A stretch of DNA of 64,000 bases from contig JAJEKV010000024.1 in assembly GCA_021234155.1 (NCBI GenBank), positions 16,455,030 through 16,519,029 of the forward strand, written 5' to 3'. The position numbers and the translations under genes are program-made. Origin of the DNA: Isoetes taiwanensis. Lineage: Eukaryota > Streptophyta > Lycopodiopsida > Isoetales > Isoetaceae. The notes beneath the pieces are model-generated. The model ran no database searches, was not told the origin of the DNA, and saw only the letters and a list, made by a program, of their open reading frames with translations. The first letter of the stretch is position 1. Every line of letters starts with the position of its first letter. Positions 12,055 to 23,500 of this stretch are shown one piece after another.

Positions 12055-13644
12055 TGTGACGTTCCAAGTATTTATACGGTCTACGTATAAATACATTGAC
12101 ACGCCACCAGTATAGACACACCACCCTGGGGTATGATAACCTAGGGGGTTGGCCACAAGGGATTTAATTAGCTATCTTAAATTCATTATAAAGGATAATT
12201 ATCTAAATACTTGCTATTAAGTCACCTAATGGTGGGAAGGCGCCACTTGGCATAACCTGAGTGGTCAGCATGGGAGTTGCTAACCTGAGCCACCAAAGGC
12301 AGCGCCACCCCCATCTTACCCCATTTTCGACCCAGCCAGCACCAGGGAGCAGCTAAGCACTCAAGGAACAGTTGCTGAACACCCCCCAATCGCCAAGACA
12401 CCCCCCCACCCCCCCAGTGTCGCTGCCACCCCAGTACAGCGCTATGGAAGCACCCCTTGACAACGGGTCCAGCCGAAACACTGGTTAGTGGTAGTTTAAC
12501 TTGCAAATTGTAGAATAATACTTTGGTGTTCTTCTCTGAATAGTTGGTTAAGATTAACCCTTCTTTGGTAACTAGGAATACTTTTCAATTATGAATGACG
12601 CTCTGTTATGGAATGGTCGATGCCTCTATGAGTTAGTTCAGTAGTTTCCAGTAAACATGGGTTAAAAGGGGGGTAGAGGCCTCTCAACCCGGTATAGAAT
12701 GCTCCTAGTAATTCCTTTAACACCCTACTAGATTCGGCCTGTGCACAAGAGCCCACCGGGTAATAGATGCTATGGTCTGGCTTAGCACCAGACAAGGGAC
12801 ACAGTGGTGAAGTAGGGGGTGGGGTCTTGCACGAGCATAAAAGGCTCCTGAGACTCCTACAGTGGGCTAGGCCTGATAGCCGGTCACGTAGAGGGCCGGG
12901 TATGGGTCTGACACTCCCTGGGTGTGGTGGTGTGACCCGTATGGGGCACCATGCACTTTGAGTAGATTTAGGGTGAGTAAGTTGGGTACGGATGCGGGGG
13001 TCGCTGACGCGGCACGTGTTCTCTAGCTCACCCATGGAACCACTGTGATCCTAGAAGGGGACGCCTCCCCGACCTGCCTCATCGGACCAGGTGTCATGAA
13101 CCTAGAGTAGGCTCAAAAGGGTGATACCTTGGGTCTGCGTCTCTGGAAGGCTATAGCGAAGCCATAGCGTGATTCGACCCATCTGCAAAGTGTGCACAGG
13201 AGGGGCGGATGGAGTGGACAACCCTAGCCGATGTTCTATGCCAGCCAACGCCATGCCAAGACTCGGTCTGCTGATCTCCTGAGACCCAGCCGTCAGTCGC
13301 TCCTCACTAGAGTCTGAACCGGGGTAGAACCTGGGTTTTTGGGTGTTTTCTTAGTCCAGATGCATATTCTTGTTGTATGGATTTGGATGGATGCGCCACC
13401 CTTCGTGGTGGCTATTTGTATATGATTTATGCTGTGTGCTAACCCTTGTATACATGCTTCCGCGACGTAGGCGCCCATCGAAGGCGTGGGCCGAATGACC
13501 CCTCCGTGTCCTTCACCTGAGCGTCTCTACGTAGACGGCCCGGGTTAGATGGAGGGCCCTGCTCGTGGCGAGATGGTCGCCATGGGAGGGGAAAGTCCCC
13601 ATATGTATACGACCGGGGGTCGTATATATTCAGGGAGCGTCACA
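12055..13644 (+). repeat. 5' LTR of element B (1590 bp)
   Basis: Starts TGTGACGTTCCAAG, ends GGGAGCGTCACA, and is followed after one base by the primer site. It matches the 3' LTR closely except around 12335-12480, where C-rich runs and small substitutions differ. Minus-strand reading frames inside it occur in both LTR copies and look like chance frames. Confidence 0.95.
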
Positions 13645-13645
13645 G

Positions 13646-13658
13646 TGGTATCAGAGCC
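13646..13658 (+). promoter_or_regulatory. Primer binding site of element B
   Basis: TGGTATCAGAGCC lies one base after the 5' LTR. It is the standard complement of the 3' end of plant initiator tRNA-Met used to prime minus-strand DNA synthesis. Confidence 0.95.
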
Positions 13659-14556
13659 GTGATTTCGGTTGCTCGAAATCATAGCACTGGCCAAACACTA
13701 ACTCGTGGTACGGTAGTTAGGAGGGGGCTAAGTTAATGTGCTGTTAGTCCTCTTTGCTGTTTTGGTTCGGTGTTAGGTTAAATTAAGAAATTGTAGCTTT
13801 GAAGAAGATAGGGCGACCGGAGGGCCCAAGATTGGAAGAATTATAAAACTTTATAGGTAGCTTAAATGAAGGAGAAAGTGGGCCCATTGGATCGGGCGTA
13901 CTCAAATTACCCTAGGACAGTCGTCTCTGGCAAGAAAATGGTCAAGGGCGAGCCCGAAAAGTCAACTCGGGCGCCGCTTGCTTTTTATCGTCTTGCAGTC
14001 ATGGTGGGAGAGCCGAATATGCAGTCGGCGCCCGACCGTACAGAGGGGAGTCAACGCGACCCCAAAAAGTCAACTCGGGCGCCGCTTGCTTTTCAACGAA
14101 CCACAGTCGAGGCGGGAGCGCGTATAACGCAGTCGGCGCCCGACCGTAGGTGTCGCGTATTTCCGCCGTATAAAGTATTTTATAATAATAAAATTAAAAA
14201 GTTAAAAGGAAAAATTTTAAAAATTTTAAAGGTAACTGGACGTTAAAACTTCTTTTTGTTGTTTTGTTTTTTTTTGCCTTGCCTTCAGCGCCTTCGACCG
14301 CCTGAACCGACGCCCGCCATCGCCACCCGACCTGACTCTGTTTTCCCGCCCTTGTGCATTGCGAACCCTAGCGCCTCCCTTGCCGTCTTCTTCGCCACAA
14401 GCGCCTCACTGCCTGCCTTCTTTTATGCTGACGTCAGCAACTTGACATTTAAAATAAAATATAAGGTTCTTAATACAACTTTGACTTAAAACAAAAAGAG
14501 TTTTTATTATTTATCAAAAAGAATATTTACAATGGAAAAACCCCGGTAACACAATG
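13659..14556 (+). other. Leader region of element B with a 108-bp tandem repeat
   Basis: Sequence after the primer site. From about 13950 to 14160 there are two copies of a 108-bp unit (period 36 codons) sharing AAGTCAACTCGGGCGCCGCT and a later GCAGTCGGCGCCCGACCGTA. An open frame (13866-14246) runs through both copies, but it resembles nothing I know and could be chance. A C-rich, then AT-rich stretch follows to 14556. Confidence 0.5.
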
Positions 14557-14916
14557 CTAAGGACGCTCCCCCCGAATCCTGCGGGCGAGGGCTAAATCCT
14601 TTGGCATAATGGTGACTCTCTTTGCGTGAATCGCGCAAAGGTTAGCGTCACCAAAAAGTGCCACCAAATAGGCTTCCGCAGCCTCTTGGAGTGCCAAAAT
14701 AGCAAAGGTCTGGAAGCGGAGGTCGGTCTTGAACTCCTGGGCAATCTCCCGGACCAACCTCTGAAAGGGGAGCTTCTTTATCAGAAGTTGGGTTGACTTC
14801 TGAAATTTACGGATCTCCCGCAAAGCCACGGTACCGCGTCTAAATCGGTGAGGCTTCCTTTGTGGGGCGGGTTTTGTAGGGCCCCCCTGCCGGTCGGGAG
14901 CACCGTCTTGGCTCAA
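14557..14916 (-). pseudogene. Histone H3-like fold fragment
   Basis: The frame covers nearly the whole histone H3 core on the minus strand. [17 protein letters not shown] starts the alpha-N helix, then [39 protein letters not shown], and [20 protein letters not shown] to the C-terminal RIRGERP. Core spacing matches canonical H3, without the longer loop 1 typical of CENH3. The tail is abnormal: the ARTKQTARKS-type residues are absent, replaced by a short Gln/Gly/Pro-rich stretch, and no in-frame ATG lies upstream before a stop about five codons away. It is either a truncated captured exon or a decayed variant gene. It lies antisense inside element B, between primer site and gag. Confidence 0.8.
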
Positions 14917-14986
14917 CGGTGAGTGGAGTCATCCACCCATTCTTGTCTCCGGAAGGTAGGTATTCTTGCCAAAAGCTCCAACGTCT

Positions 14987-15382
14987 TTAATTTCTCCTTG
15001 TATTGTTTGCGGATTTTTTGGACCCACGGCCTTCTTCACGGTGTTTAATGGTCGTGTGCTCGGTGGGTATTGGTCCCGGCCCACTCCCTGATGCCCCTCC
15101 GTCCTGCGGGTTCAGCTGGTCCTGCCGAGCCCTCTCCTCCCGTTCGAGCCTCTCCTGTTCCTCCCGGAACTCCCGGGCTCTCCTCGGATCTTCTTCAACT
15201 GCAACTGCGAAATGTTGTCTTTGCGCCCGGCGAAGAAGTTGACATGGTAATCTGCGAGGCGGAGACCCATATCGTCGAATGGTTGTCGGATAATCTATCT
15301 TTGATATCCGGGATTTCCCCCATATAAAGGCTGCGGGAATCCTCATGCCAGCGGTATGGGGAACCTCAATTGCCACTGCCAT
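14987..15382 (-). CDS. Uncertain charged ORF upstream of the H3-like fragment
   Basis: A 131-codon minus-strand frame just upstream of the H3-like frame. Its middle is rich in Arg and Glu (EFREEQERLEREERARQ), which suggests a short coiled coil, followed by a Gly/Pro/Ser stretch. I do not recognise it. It could be an exon upstream of the H3-like sequence or unrelated low-complexity coding DNA. The frame stops before the H3-like frame begins, so a fusion would need splicing. Confidence 0.2.
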   Translation of the reverse strand: MAVAIEVPHTAGMRIPAAFIWGKSRISKIDYPTTIRRYGSPPRRLPCQLLRRAQRQHFAVAVEEDPRRAREFREEQERLEREERARQDQLNPQDGGASGSGPGPIPTEHTTIKHREEGRGSKKSANNTRRN

Positions 15383-15849
15383 CTATGGCCCGGCAAAGCC
15401 GTCCCCCGAATACCGATACTCTCTTCCCCGAAGCCGTATCGCTTTCGCTCTATCTCCCGATGGTCATCTTCCGCCAAGCCTCGATCGCGATCGACTTACG
15501 TCACGATGTCCTCCTCCTCGGTATGCCCCTCTTGTTCGGGAGGATAGAACTTAATCGAAGATCATGACCATGTCGTGTTGCTTTCGGCGATGGTATAAGA
15601 AAGTCAAGGCGAAGGTTCACCGGATCGAGGGAATGGCTCAGAAAGTGATAGATAGGATAGGGGATCCTATCGTTATTCTCAAACCGGTTCACCAACTTCG
15701 TCCGTAAAGGATGTCGATGAAAGCTGGGTCTGTAGCCATGTACCGGGCGATCATGGCATAAATCTCCACTATGCTTCGGGTAGAAGGGTCCGGGGTGCTC
15801 TTGGTATTGGCCATAGCTATGGCACTAAGGTCTAAGTATGGGGCCCAGT
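15383..15849. other. Unassigned segment before LINE fragment
   Basis: Moderately GC-rich sequence with overlapping short frames on both strands and no recognisable domain. The right part (15720-15850) may already be decayed LINE sequence, because the LINE frame continues straight out of it. Confidence 0.3.
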
Positions 15850-16855
15850 AGTATCACTTGCTACTTGGAATGACTTGGAGCGAGTCCGAAAAAGCCTTCT
15901 TAGTACGAGCACTAGGGGTGAAGTCCACAGTCCCATATCAAATTCTCTGCGGGGAGACGAGGATTCTTGCCTCTTCGGGGCGGCCCTTGATCGCCACATT
16001 ATCTATTTTCGAAAGGTGGTCAATATGGGCGATGCTCGTCTACCTAAACTAGCTTATATCATGGCAATGGGGCCGCAGCCCTCAAGGCCTCTTTGGAGGG
16101 AAAAGAGAGCTCAATGGTTGGCTAGATGGAATGTGCGAGGAGCACGCAGTGCATACATGTGCAAACAGAGGCGGTCGCCATAGCTTGAGGCAATATCTTG
16201 ACGCTTGCTTCCTCGGCAAGCTTTGGGATGCCAATGCCCTTGAACATGTCAAGACGAAGACACTATCAACACCACATAAATCCCACATTGGAACGAGGCC
16301 CGCAATGCTACCTCAGCGTACCCACTTGCCCATGAAAAGCGCGGACTCATTGCCTCCATTCGCCGCACGGGGGCACATCATCTTGAATTGAGACGGCGGA
16401 TGGATTGGTGAGCCACGCCAGACGCGGACTCGTCAATCTTTGCCAAATGGGAGTCACCGAGGATGAATCTCATACCCTTCAAAGTTGCCCAAAGATATGA
16501 TCAAATTCCGGACGGCTTATCTTTGAGTTGGTCGGGCACCACCAGCCGTTACATGTGACATTGAGCCGCGGATCCGCATGCGGATCTTTGGGATCATACC
16601 TTCAGGAGATTATGGACATGTGAGATCAGCTATGTCCTCGGGCATACACTTGACATGTATATATACATTGATGTATACTTGTACAGTTTGACAGCATTCT
16701 TATTACTGCCACGGTTTTTCCCTCGAAAACCCTTCGGGGCGGGGGTTTTTTAACCCGGACAGTAATAAGTTTGCTGCACTCCTTGTGGGTCCCATAGGCC
16801 GATTGGCCTCAGTGGACGATAAAAAATCATTCTTATTCTTATTCTTATTCTAAAA
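15850..16855 (+). mobile_element. LINE (type 2) 3' fragment, copy a
   Basis: Plus-strand, 5'-truncated non-LTR retrotransposon. The coding remnant at 15850-16160 aligns with the minus-strand LINE at 47390-47758: GVKSTVPYQILCGET against GVKDTVPYSILLYET, and AQWLARWN against GWFARWS. A degenerate Cys/His stretch follows near 16440-16500. The 3' UTR (about 16598-16830) has CCCTCGAAAACCC, GGGGCGGGGG and GGTCCCATAGGCC, then GTGGACGATAAAAAA and a TTCTTA-type microsatellite tail. Frameshifts kill the ORF. Confidence 0.8.
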
Positions 16856-17599
16856 ACATGCACATATGGGGCTGATGCATCCACGAGAAATGGCATTCAC
16901 TATGTCATGTCCCTACAGGTACACGGATATCGTTAGTTTTTGCATTTTAACCTTGTGCATGGCATTTCACATTTACTTATCGATATTTTTTTGTGGAGAG
17001 CTTGTGGTTTGCTAGTTGGTAGGAGCTTTTAACAAATAGCAAATGTTGGACTTATTATGTTGACGGTCTTGGATTTCATGCGGCAGACCATAAAATTATA
17101 GCCGTCATGGTGCTTGACATTGTACCCAAGAGATTATAACAAGTGAACTAATTCAAAACTAGGTAAAGTATTTTTGAAGGTTTAACACTTTGTTGATGCA
17201 AGCAACTAACATTATATTAAAGACAACTGTGCAATATTGATGCTTTATTTTTCGCTAGCTATGCAATACCCCATTAGAAGTAGTGCACAAATTCCTCTTA
17301 TTCATCATGTTAAAGTCATTCTTTTAAAACCGTAAACTTAGATACGATTAATTCTGCAACATTGGATCATATGCACGAAGATTGTAATCCCCGATGATCT
17401 TGTCAATTATACACGACTTGAATTTTAGCTTGTTTACTCTAGTAAGATTTGTCTGCAACAAAATGATGTAGTTCATTGTTTACGGTATAAACTTTTTGGA
17501 GGATGTCTATGGCTCCAAAAAACTTGAGAATGTCCATGATATAGGTTTGCTGGCCATAATGCCAATAATCTGAAACATATTCCAAAATTTCCTCTCATC

Positions 17600-17600
<1 letters not shown>
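16856..17600. other. AT-rich non-coding DNA
   Basis: No coding, repeat or transposon end recognised between the LINE tail and the poly-T run. Confidence 0.5.

Positions 17601-17660
<60 letters not shown>
17601..17660 (-). repeat. 60-bp poly(T) run, likely poly(A) tail of a minus-strand retrocopy
   Basis: An uninterrupted run of 60 T. Read on the minus strand it is a poly(A) tail, and AATAAA lies about 20 bases upstream (around 17680), the spacing of a normal polyadenylation signal. This suggests a retroposed polyadenylated transcript extending right from 17661. I could not find its target duplication or identify its source. Confidence 0.6.
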
Positions 17661-17662
<2 letters not shown>

Positions 17663-18535
17663 AGGACAAAAAGCAAGTTTATTAATCACCGGTAAACATT
17701 ACAAGATGTACAAATCTCATCAAGTGTGCAAGCACAAGACAACACTCCCGAAGCACGAACCTGAAGCATTTGTACTCACTCCAGCATAGGAGACTAAAAT
17801 TCCTGTCATCGTAGGTGGTCCTCGGTTCATAACTTTTATGAGTTACCAAGTAATCCACTAATGCATATTTTTCTATTTGTACACTATCCACACCAGTGAG
17901 ATGTATGAATGTTTTTAAATTTATAGAAGATGAAGGTTGCGACCTGCAGATTGTGAGGCAACAAATAACTAAATAACTGTGCACCACTAAAATTGCAATA
18001 TGCAACAAGTATAATGTGATAAGGTATTTTACAAATAACATGTCACGTGTCGAAGTTTTGTAACCTACCATGCTTTAAGTTAATAAGAATTGCTATAATA
18101 GGGGAATTGTTATGGCATAGTGACATCACTGATCACATTCTAATTGCAGAGCTCAAGGCATGATATGATGTACCGAGTATTAAACATACTCATTCCAAAA
18201 TAACAAGATATAACAATTACAATAGCTTCATTGATGTACTAATGCTTAGAGTTTTTCTTGATCATGGCTTTATATTTGTCTTGGCTAGAAAATGTAGGTT
18301 CATTCAAACTGCAAATGATACTCCAACATACCATAACTACACATAAAGTGATGGTAGGATGTTGTGGATATAGACCGCGATTAGAATTAGATATCTAATA
18401 GTCTGCCTATAGACCAGTAGATGAAAATTGGGTGTGCAAGTGTACAAAGGTTATTGCATCTCCTGGTTCTAAAATAAATTGGATGTTATAATTTGGAATC
18501 CAACAAGCAATACCACTAAGATTTGGTAGATACAA
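17661..18535. other. Possible body of a retroposed transcript plus AT-rich DNA
   Basis: If the poly(T) at 17601-17660 is a retrocopy tail, its body starts here on the minus strand. A 129-codon frame (17682-18071) is present but has no recognisable domain. TGGTAGATACAA at 18524-18535 is the left target duplication of the next L1. Confidence 0.3.
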
Positions 18536-19617
18536 TTTTTTTTTTTTTTTTTTTTTTGAAGGATAAAGAATTTTCCATTTATAGATAAACTATTATACAG
18601 CCTTATAGCAGATAGACACCCTCCTGAACAAGTTTGAAGAGGGGATAGCTACAAAGCCCTTTTGGAATGCATGTAGATGCCTTCTTCTTAAGGTGGTAGT
18701 TTGATGAAGGTCTCCCAAACAAGGAATAGAATAGAATAGAATAGAATAGTTTTTTTAACGTCCACGAAGACCACACACTTGAACTTTCTAAGCTTCTCTA
18801 TGAGCATGTGCAGTATTTGTGTGGCTGTAGTATATGCTTCTTTGCCTAGAGTGAAAGAATTGCGCCTTTTCCATATGACGCATAATGCCCATGATCTGAC
18901 AATATGAAAAGCTTTGCATTTTGAGACTGGCCATTCTACTGGATATCTACCTAGAAGGAGATCATTGGTCCCCAGTGTAATGTTGAACATATCCATGCAC
19001 CACGACCACACAACATGCAGGTCAGTGCACTCTGCTAAGCAGTGTTTCAGAGACTCTTCCTCCATCTTGCACAATGGACATAGAGGGCTCACGTCAGCTT
19101 TGAATTTGGATACCCTTCTGTTTACCATAGGAGCCCTATGAATTACTTGCCATAAAAAAGAATTCACTCGGGGAGGGAGAAGTTTTATCCATACACCCCT
19201 CCAAATTTCCTTCAGCTGTGTGTCAGTGACTTGCACATTCCATTGAGCTGGTAGCAATAAAGTACCTTTTGTCTTCAGACGCTTATATGCTGATTTCACA
19301 AATGACCCCGCCTGCAAAGATTGATCGAGAACCCAAGGTTTCTTACTCGTGCTATTTATGTGGTTTGGAAGGCTTACTGCAATACATTCCCACATTGTTT
19401 TGTCGTTATTCTGGAGGCCGAATTTCTGCTTGAATACCATCCATTCTGTTAACTGACCACCTTCATACCACATTGCACATGAACCAATGCCACAGCTGAT
19501 CCATCTTCTCACCACTCTGATGTCAGCCAAAAGGGCCAAAGGACCATTCTTATTGCGGTAGTTGACTGGAATCCATCATGGTGGAGCAGTACTCGCTGCA
19601 CAATTACTGATATTCAA
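18536..19617 (-). mobile_element. 5'-truncated L1 LINE insertion with 12-bp target duplication
   Basis: Minus-strand L1 copy ending in a 22-base poly(A) (T run at 18536-18557) and flanked by the 12-bp direct repeat TGGTAGATACAA at 18524-18535 and 19618-19629. This is a textbook target-primed insertion. Only the C-terminal coding part and the 3' UTR are present. Near 18721-18760 the copy contains GTGGACGTTAAAAAAA followed by ATTCT repeats, the same tail motif that ends the type 2 LINEs. Confidence 0.9.
18688..19539 (-). pseudogene. L1 ORF2 C-terminal part (zf-RVT domain)
   Basis: A 283-codon open frame with the plant L1-type reverse-transcriptase zinc-binding domain: IWRGVWIKLLPPRVNSFLWQ, then CPLCKMEEESLKHCLAEC, the CxxC...HxxxxC cluster, and a Trp-rich segment (VVWSWCMDMF). 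This domain follows RT in plant LINE ORF2 and is thought to help bind RNA or target. The copy lacks endonuclease and RT because of 5' truncation, so it cannot move itself. The C-terminal residues run into the simple ATTCT repeat, where coding is doubtful. Confidence 0.88.
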
Positions 19618-19629
19618 TGGTAGATACAA

Positions 19630-19948
19630 ATTTAAAGAGGAGAATAGTAGAATATGCAGCCACATCAACATTTTGGCTCATTTGTTTATTGGACCGTAAC
19701 ATTTATCAAAAGTCTTAATTATCGTTTGCCTAAACAATTAAAGTTAAATAAATTACATAAACAACTCTGTTAACGCGACCGTGTAGTATGACACCAAATC
19801 AGGATATAACATGTCTAGGCCACGATCCTTGTCTACAACCACGTATATGCAAGTAATAATTTGTGTATATTGTTTGCTTTCTTTCTCTACATCGTAACAC
19901 TATACAATTTCTTTATCATAGCTAGCTTGCTCCCACCAAAGCTAGCAC
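19630..19948. other. AT-rich non-coding DNA between two retroposons
   Basis: Nothing recognised beyond the TGGTAGATACAA repeat just to its left. Confidence 0.5.
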
Positions 19949-20215
19949 GTGGGATTGTTGGGGTCATACCTCCAGGAGGTTATGGATGCATGGACTCGTT
20001 TGTGTCCTACGGGACGGTATTGAACTGTCCTATGCAATTGTACAGTGTGCCAGCATGCTTATTACTGCTAAGGTTTTTCCCTCGAAAACCCTTCGGGGCG
20101 GGGGTTTTTTAATCCTGTCAGTAATACGCTTGCTGCTCTCTTTTTGTTTGGGTCCCATAGGCCAATTGGTCTCCGTGGATGCTAAAAAACTATTCTATTC
20201 TATTCTATTCTATTA
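19949..20215 (+). mobile_element. Type 2 LINE 3' end or derived SINE
   Basis: A short plus-strand copy of the type 2 LINE 3' UTR: GGGTCATACCTCCAGGAGG at the start, CCCTCGAAAACCCTTCGGGG in the middle, then GGGTCCCATAGGCC, GTGGATGCTAAAAAA and an ATTCT pentanucleotide tail. It aligns along its length with 16598-16855. It has no coding, so it is either an extremely 5'-truncated LINE or a SINE using the LINE tail. Confidence 0.8.
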
Positions 20216-20300
20216 TATCAAGAAGGAAAACATTTTGAGAAAGAAATTAGGTTTTTGAGCAACAACACACGTTAAGCGACTACAACATAGAGACCTATTC

Positions 20301-20584
20301 CCCCGGGGATTCACATATATGTATATTACCATCTGCGAAGATGGGGTCAGGTAAAAACCCCTTATTTACAGACAAACTAGTAAGCTTTTATATGTATTCC
20401 CTACCATATTCAACTTTTTTACATATTTTAATACATATTCTATACCTCTTACTATATTTTTCATGCAACTAAACCTGTACTGGCATATTTTTCTTGGTAC
20501 ATATACATAAGCAAATGCTAATAAAAAAATCCTAAAAATATTCATTGATGTTAATTACGCAATATAAATGTGCATCCCTTTTGA
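20301..20584 (+). mobile_element. MITE, CCCGGGG-end family, decayed copy
   Basis: A 284-bp segment starting CCCCGGGGATTCAC and ending GTGCATCCCTTTTGA. It is flanked by CCTATTC at 20294-20300 and 20585-20591 (the match extends to GACCTATTC). The left end fits the family consensus CCCGGGGGATTCAC; the right end has lost its terminal CCGGG. The interior is AT-rich and non-coding. Confidence 0.65.
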
Positions 20585-20591
20585 CCTATTC

Positions 20592-23500
20592 TTGCTTTTT
20601 AATTTTTAACACCTTCCAACTTATCCCCTTCCCATGCCACTACCCCCTCTACCCCAAGCCTACCCTCCTGATGTATTTTTTTTGTCCACTAATTATGCCA
20701 TATTGTTGGTGTCAAGAACCATTTTGTAGTACATAATTTTATTCCTTTTTTAAGAGTTTGATATGTAGTTATGGTTCTAACAAGATAATGATAAGGCAAA
20801 ATTTATATTGATTAAAAATTTTTATCTCATTGTTCGAAAGGATCTTTTTTTTTTTTAACCATATAATTACATTCTTAATCCAAAAACTTCTCTTTTCAAC
20901 TCATGTACAATTCAGTTCGATTACATGCAAATAGTATATTCTTCGTCAGTTTTCCAAAATTGGGGCAAATAAAACACATGTATCCAAAGTTTTCATGTCG
21001 ACCGTGAGCGTATCTTGGTTAAGATATCGGGTCTCCAAGCTGTGTCTTGTAGGTATTTGTCATCAGATCATCTATGAAATTTGCAAGCTGGATGAGTGCT
21101 ATCTCTTAGCAGATATGGGATAAGATATCAGATTTCAGCTGCTCTTGCTGTCTGCGTTACGGATACATGTAACCATTTCCGAGCTAGATTTTAATATAAA
21201 TAGTAGTAGATTGCATTAGGTTTCTTGTGTGGATGTCATTGGAGCCCTGAAAGAAATTGCCGAAGATATGTCCTGCTCCTTTATTGTGTCATTTGAGCGA
21301 CTGCAGGTAGATTTAGGGTTCTAGACAACTCATGCTATGATGAATATGGATTGTAGTTCTTTCTTTGAAGTCCTTTCTTTGAAAGCCATAGACTCTCTAG
21401 CTCAAATATCTCTTCCAATATTTGTCTCCATATAGACTAAAATGCCTTTCTCAATGGTCGCCTGTGAGGATGCAATCAACAAGTTGTCTAAAACCATGGA
21501 CCTTTTTATGAATACATGATTGTGCAGCATCAGGGCGAAGTTACCACATTTGAAGAGAAAGTTAATAACATGTCAGATGCTCCAGCAGTCGAGTATATCC
21601 AAATCCCGAGAGGGAAGATTTGGTCCTTAGTACCCTTTCAATAATATAACTTCTTTGCAATAATAAGCATATTCATGAAACATGTGACTTGCCAAAATTG
21701 GATACATGTGCTCAACCATGTTATAGCCAATATTCATTGTCCATCTTATATAAGATTATGAAGAACAAATGCTTAATGCACACAAGTACGTACCAAAAAA
21801 ATAGCCATCTTCTCTCCATGGCAAGTATAAGTTCAAAGCTTGAGACACGAATCATTACTACACTCTACATAACCAAGTTGAAATACTCAAAAGCATGCAT
21901 CAATATTAAAATCTATGTTCTAGGTAGAATATTATATTCAAAAGCATACCATCGATATTAAAATCTTTGCCTGGAAGATATTATGTATGATTTATCTGCG
22001 TTTCAAGATTAGCAGATAAATCCGCTTCTTGAGGCTAGTTGAGAGGGTGCCCATTTAGAGTATTTATAGCCTTTTTGCATCTCTATTGTATTTATCAGCC
22101 GTCTCTGAGCCTTCCCTTTGTGGTCGCTTGTAATTTTCTCTCCTCTCTGGGGATCCTCTCCCTTTGTGGCCGATTGTGGATTCTCGATTTCCTTTTCGTT
22201 GCGGGCGATCCCGTTTACCACCGGGCTTCACACCGTTTGATTGTTCAATTTTGTGCCTGGTGCAAGCAGTTGTGTTCCTGCAAGATAATCTCGAGGAGTT
22301 TATGAGAGCCATGATTTTCGTTTGTTTAGTTCTTGTGAAAAGCAGCGCTGGGTTCCGGAGATGCTCTTCCGGTTTAAGTCGGCAGCTAGGCCAGCGATGT
22401 TACACTAGCAGGTTGAATCGGCACTTAAGCACTTGTGTTAGATTTGTTCGAGCTAGCCTTTGGAGTGCGTTGTTGCATGTAAACTGCCAAGCTAGGGTTT
22501 GGGGCTGAGCTGCAGATTGTTGAGGCTGGATTCTGGGCAAAGTCTTTTGCAGAGGCGATGGTTCTATTGTGTGAGCTCCTTTTGAAATTCTTGTGGCATC
22601 AGGCACTTGCCGACCAGGCTGGCATAGAGATCTGAGATGTTCTTTTATGGTTTATTTTTTATGTTTTTATTTGAAGGACAAGGATGCTTTCTCTGTCATT
22701 TGTTGCTTTAGCAGGAACAGGTTCGTCGGTCTCTGGGCGTGGCCATGAGTTCCTACGTCACATCCTTAGTTGCCATAGCCTTGCTCGGAGAAGGATTGCA
22801 GTTGCGAGGAGGTATTGTAGTTGTGAGATGAGGGTTCCCTTCATCACATACTCTGTAAAGTCAATTTCTCAATAATTTCTGGCATGCGTGAGCTAATTGG
22901 TTGTATTCATGATGAGTATTTTAGACGATCTATTTGTTTTCTTTGCACTATGACATTCCTTTGTTGACGTCCAAAGGCCTTTTGTGCATCCTTAGATTAC
23001 TCCATCTCCTATTCTATTTCTAGCCATTTTAAGCTTCCAGATGCACGTTCGTGTTTCTGATGCACTCCTTTCGATTTGAACGTGTCCAGCTGAGTGAAAT
23101 TTTGATCCCTTCTCTACGCTTTTTTTGGAAACATTGAGATCGTGGGCTCTAGAATATATTTGGTTTTCTATGAACTGTGTTTAGTGAATTGTCAGAACAA
23201 AGTTATGTCAGAATTATAAGAGCTTGTTATTTTTCTCGTTGCACATCATCTTGTTGGTCATGCTTTTCTGATTGCTAGTGAGCATAGAGAAATTTACTGA
23301 GGCTAGCTTCAAGCCGGAATGCATTTGTTCAGAGCTTGGAGTATGATGTTGTGTTGCAATTGGTGGCTCGGACTAAGTCCATTGCAGTATCTCAAGATAC
23401 GTTCACCTGGAAGATTGCAATCTCATGGATAGTACTGGCTATGGATGTGTCTGGAGATGGCTAACTTCATTTAATATTGGTGTTGCTTGAGCCTAAGGTA

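Noticed and set aside
12589-13035. 148-codon minus-strand frame in the 5' LTR and its counterpart at 43068-43595
   Set aside because: They are the same LTR DNA read twice, antisense to the element, with no recognisable domain.
14557-14916. Reading the H3-like fragment as CENH3
   Set aside because: Loop 1 and the core follow canonical H3 (EFKTDLRF) without the extended CENH3 loop.
17473-17689. Minus-strand frames with long Lys runs
   Set aside because: Translation of the 60-base poly(T) tract, not proteins.
17682-18071. 129-codon minus-strand ORF
   Set aside because: No recognisable domain; could be a chance frame in AT-rich DNA, so it is only mentioned within the region entry.
21000-22320. 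Possible LTRs around 21000-21320 and 22020-22320
   Set aside because: TATA-like and LTR-like texture only; no paired copies, primer site or target duplication found.
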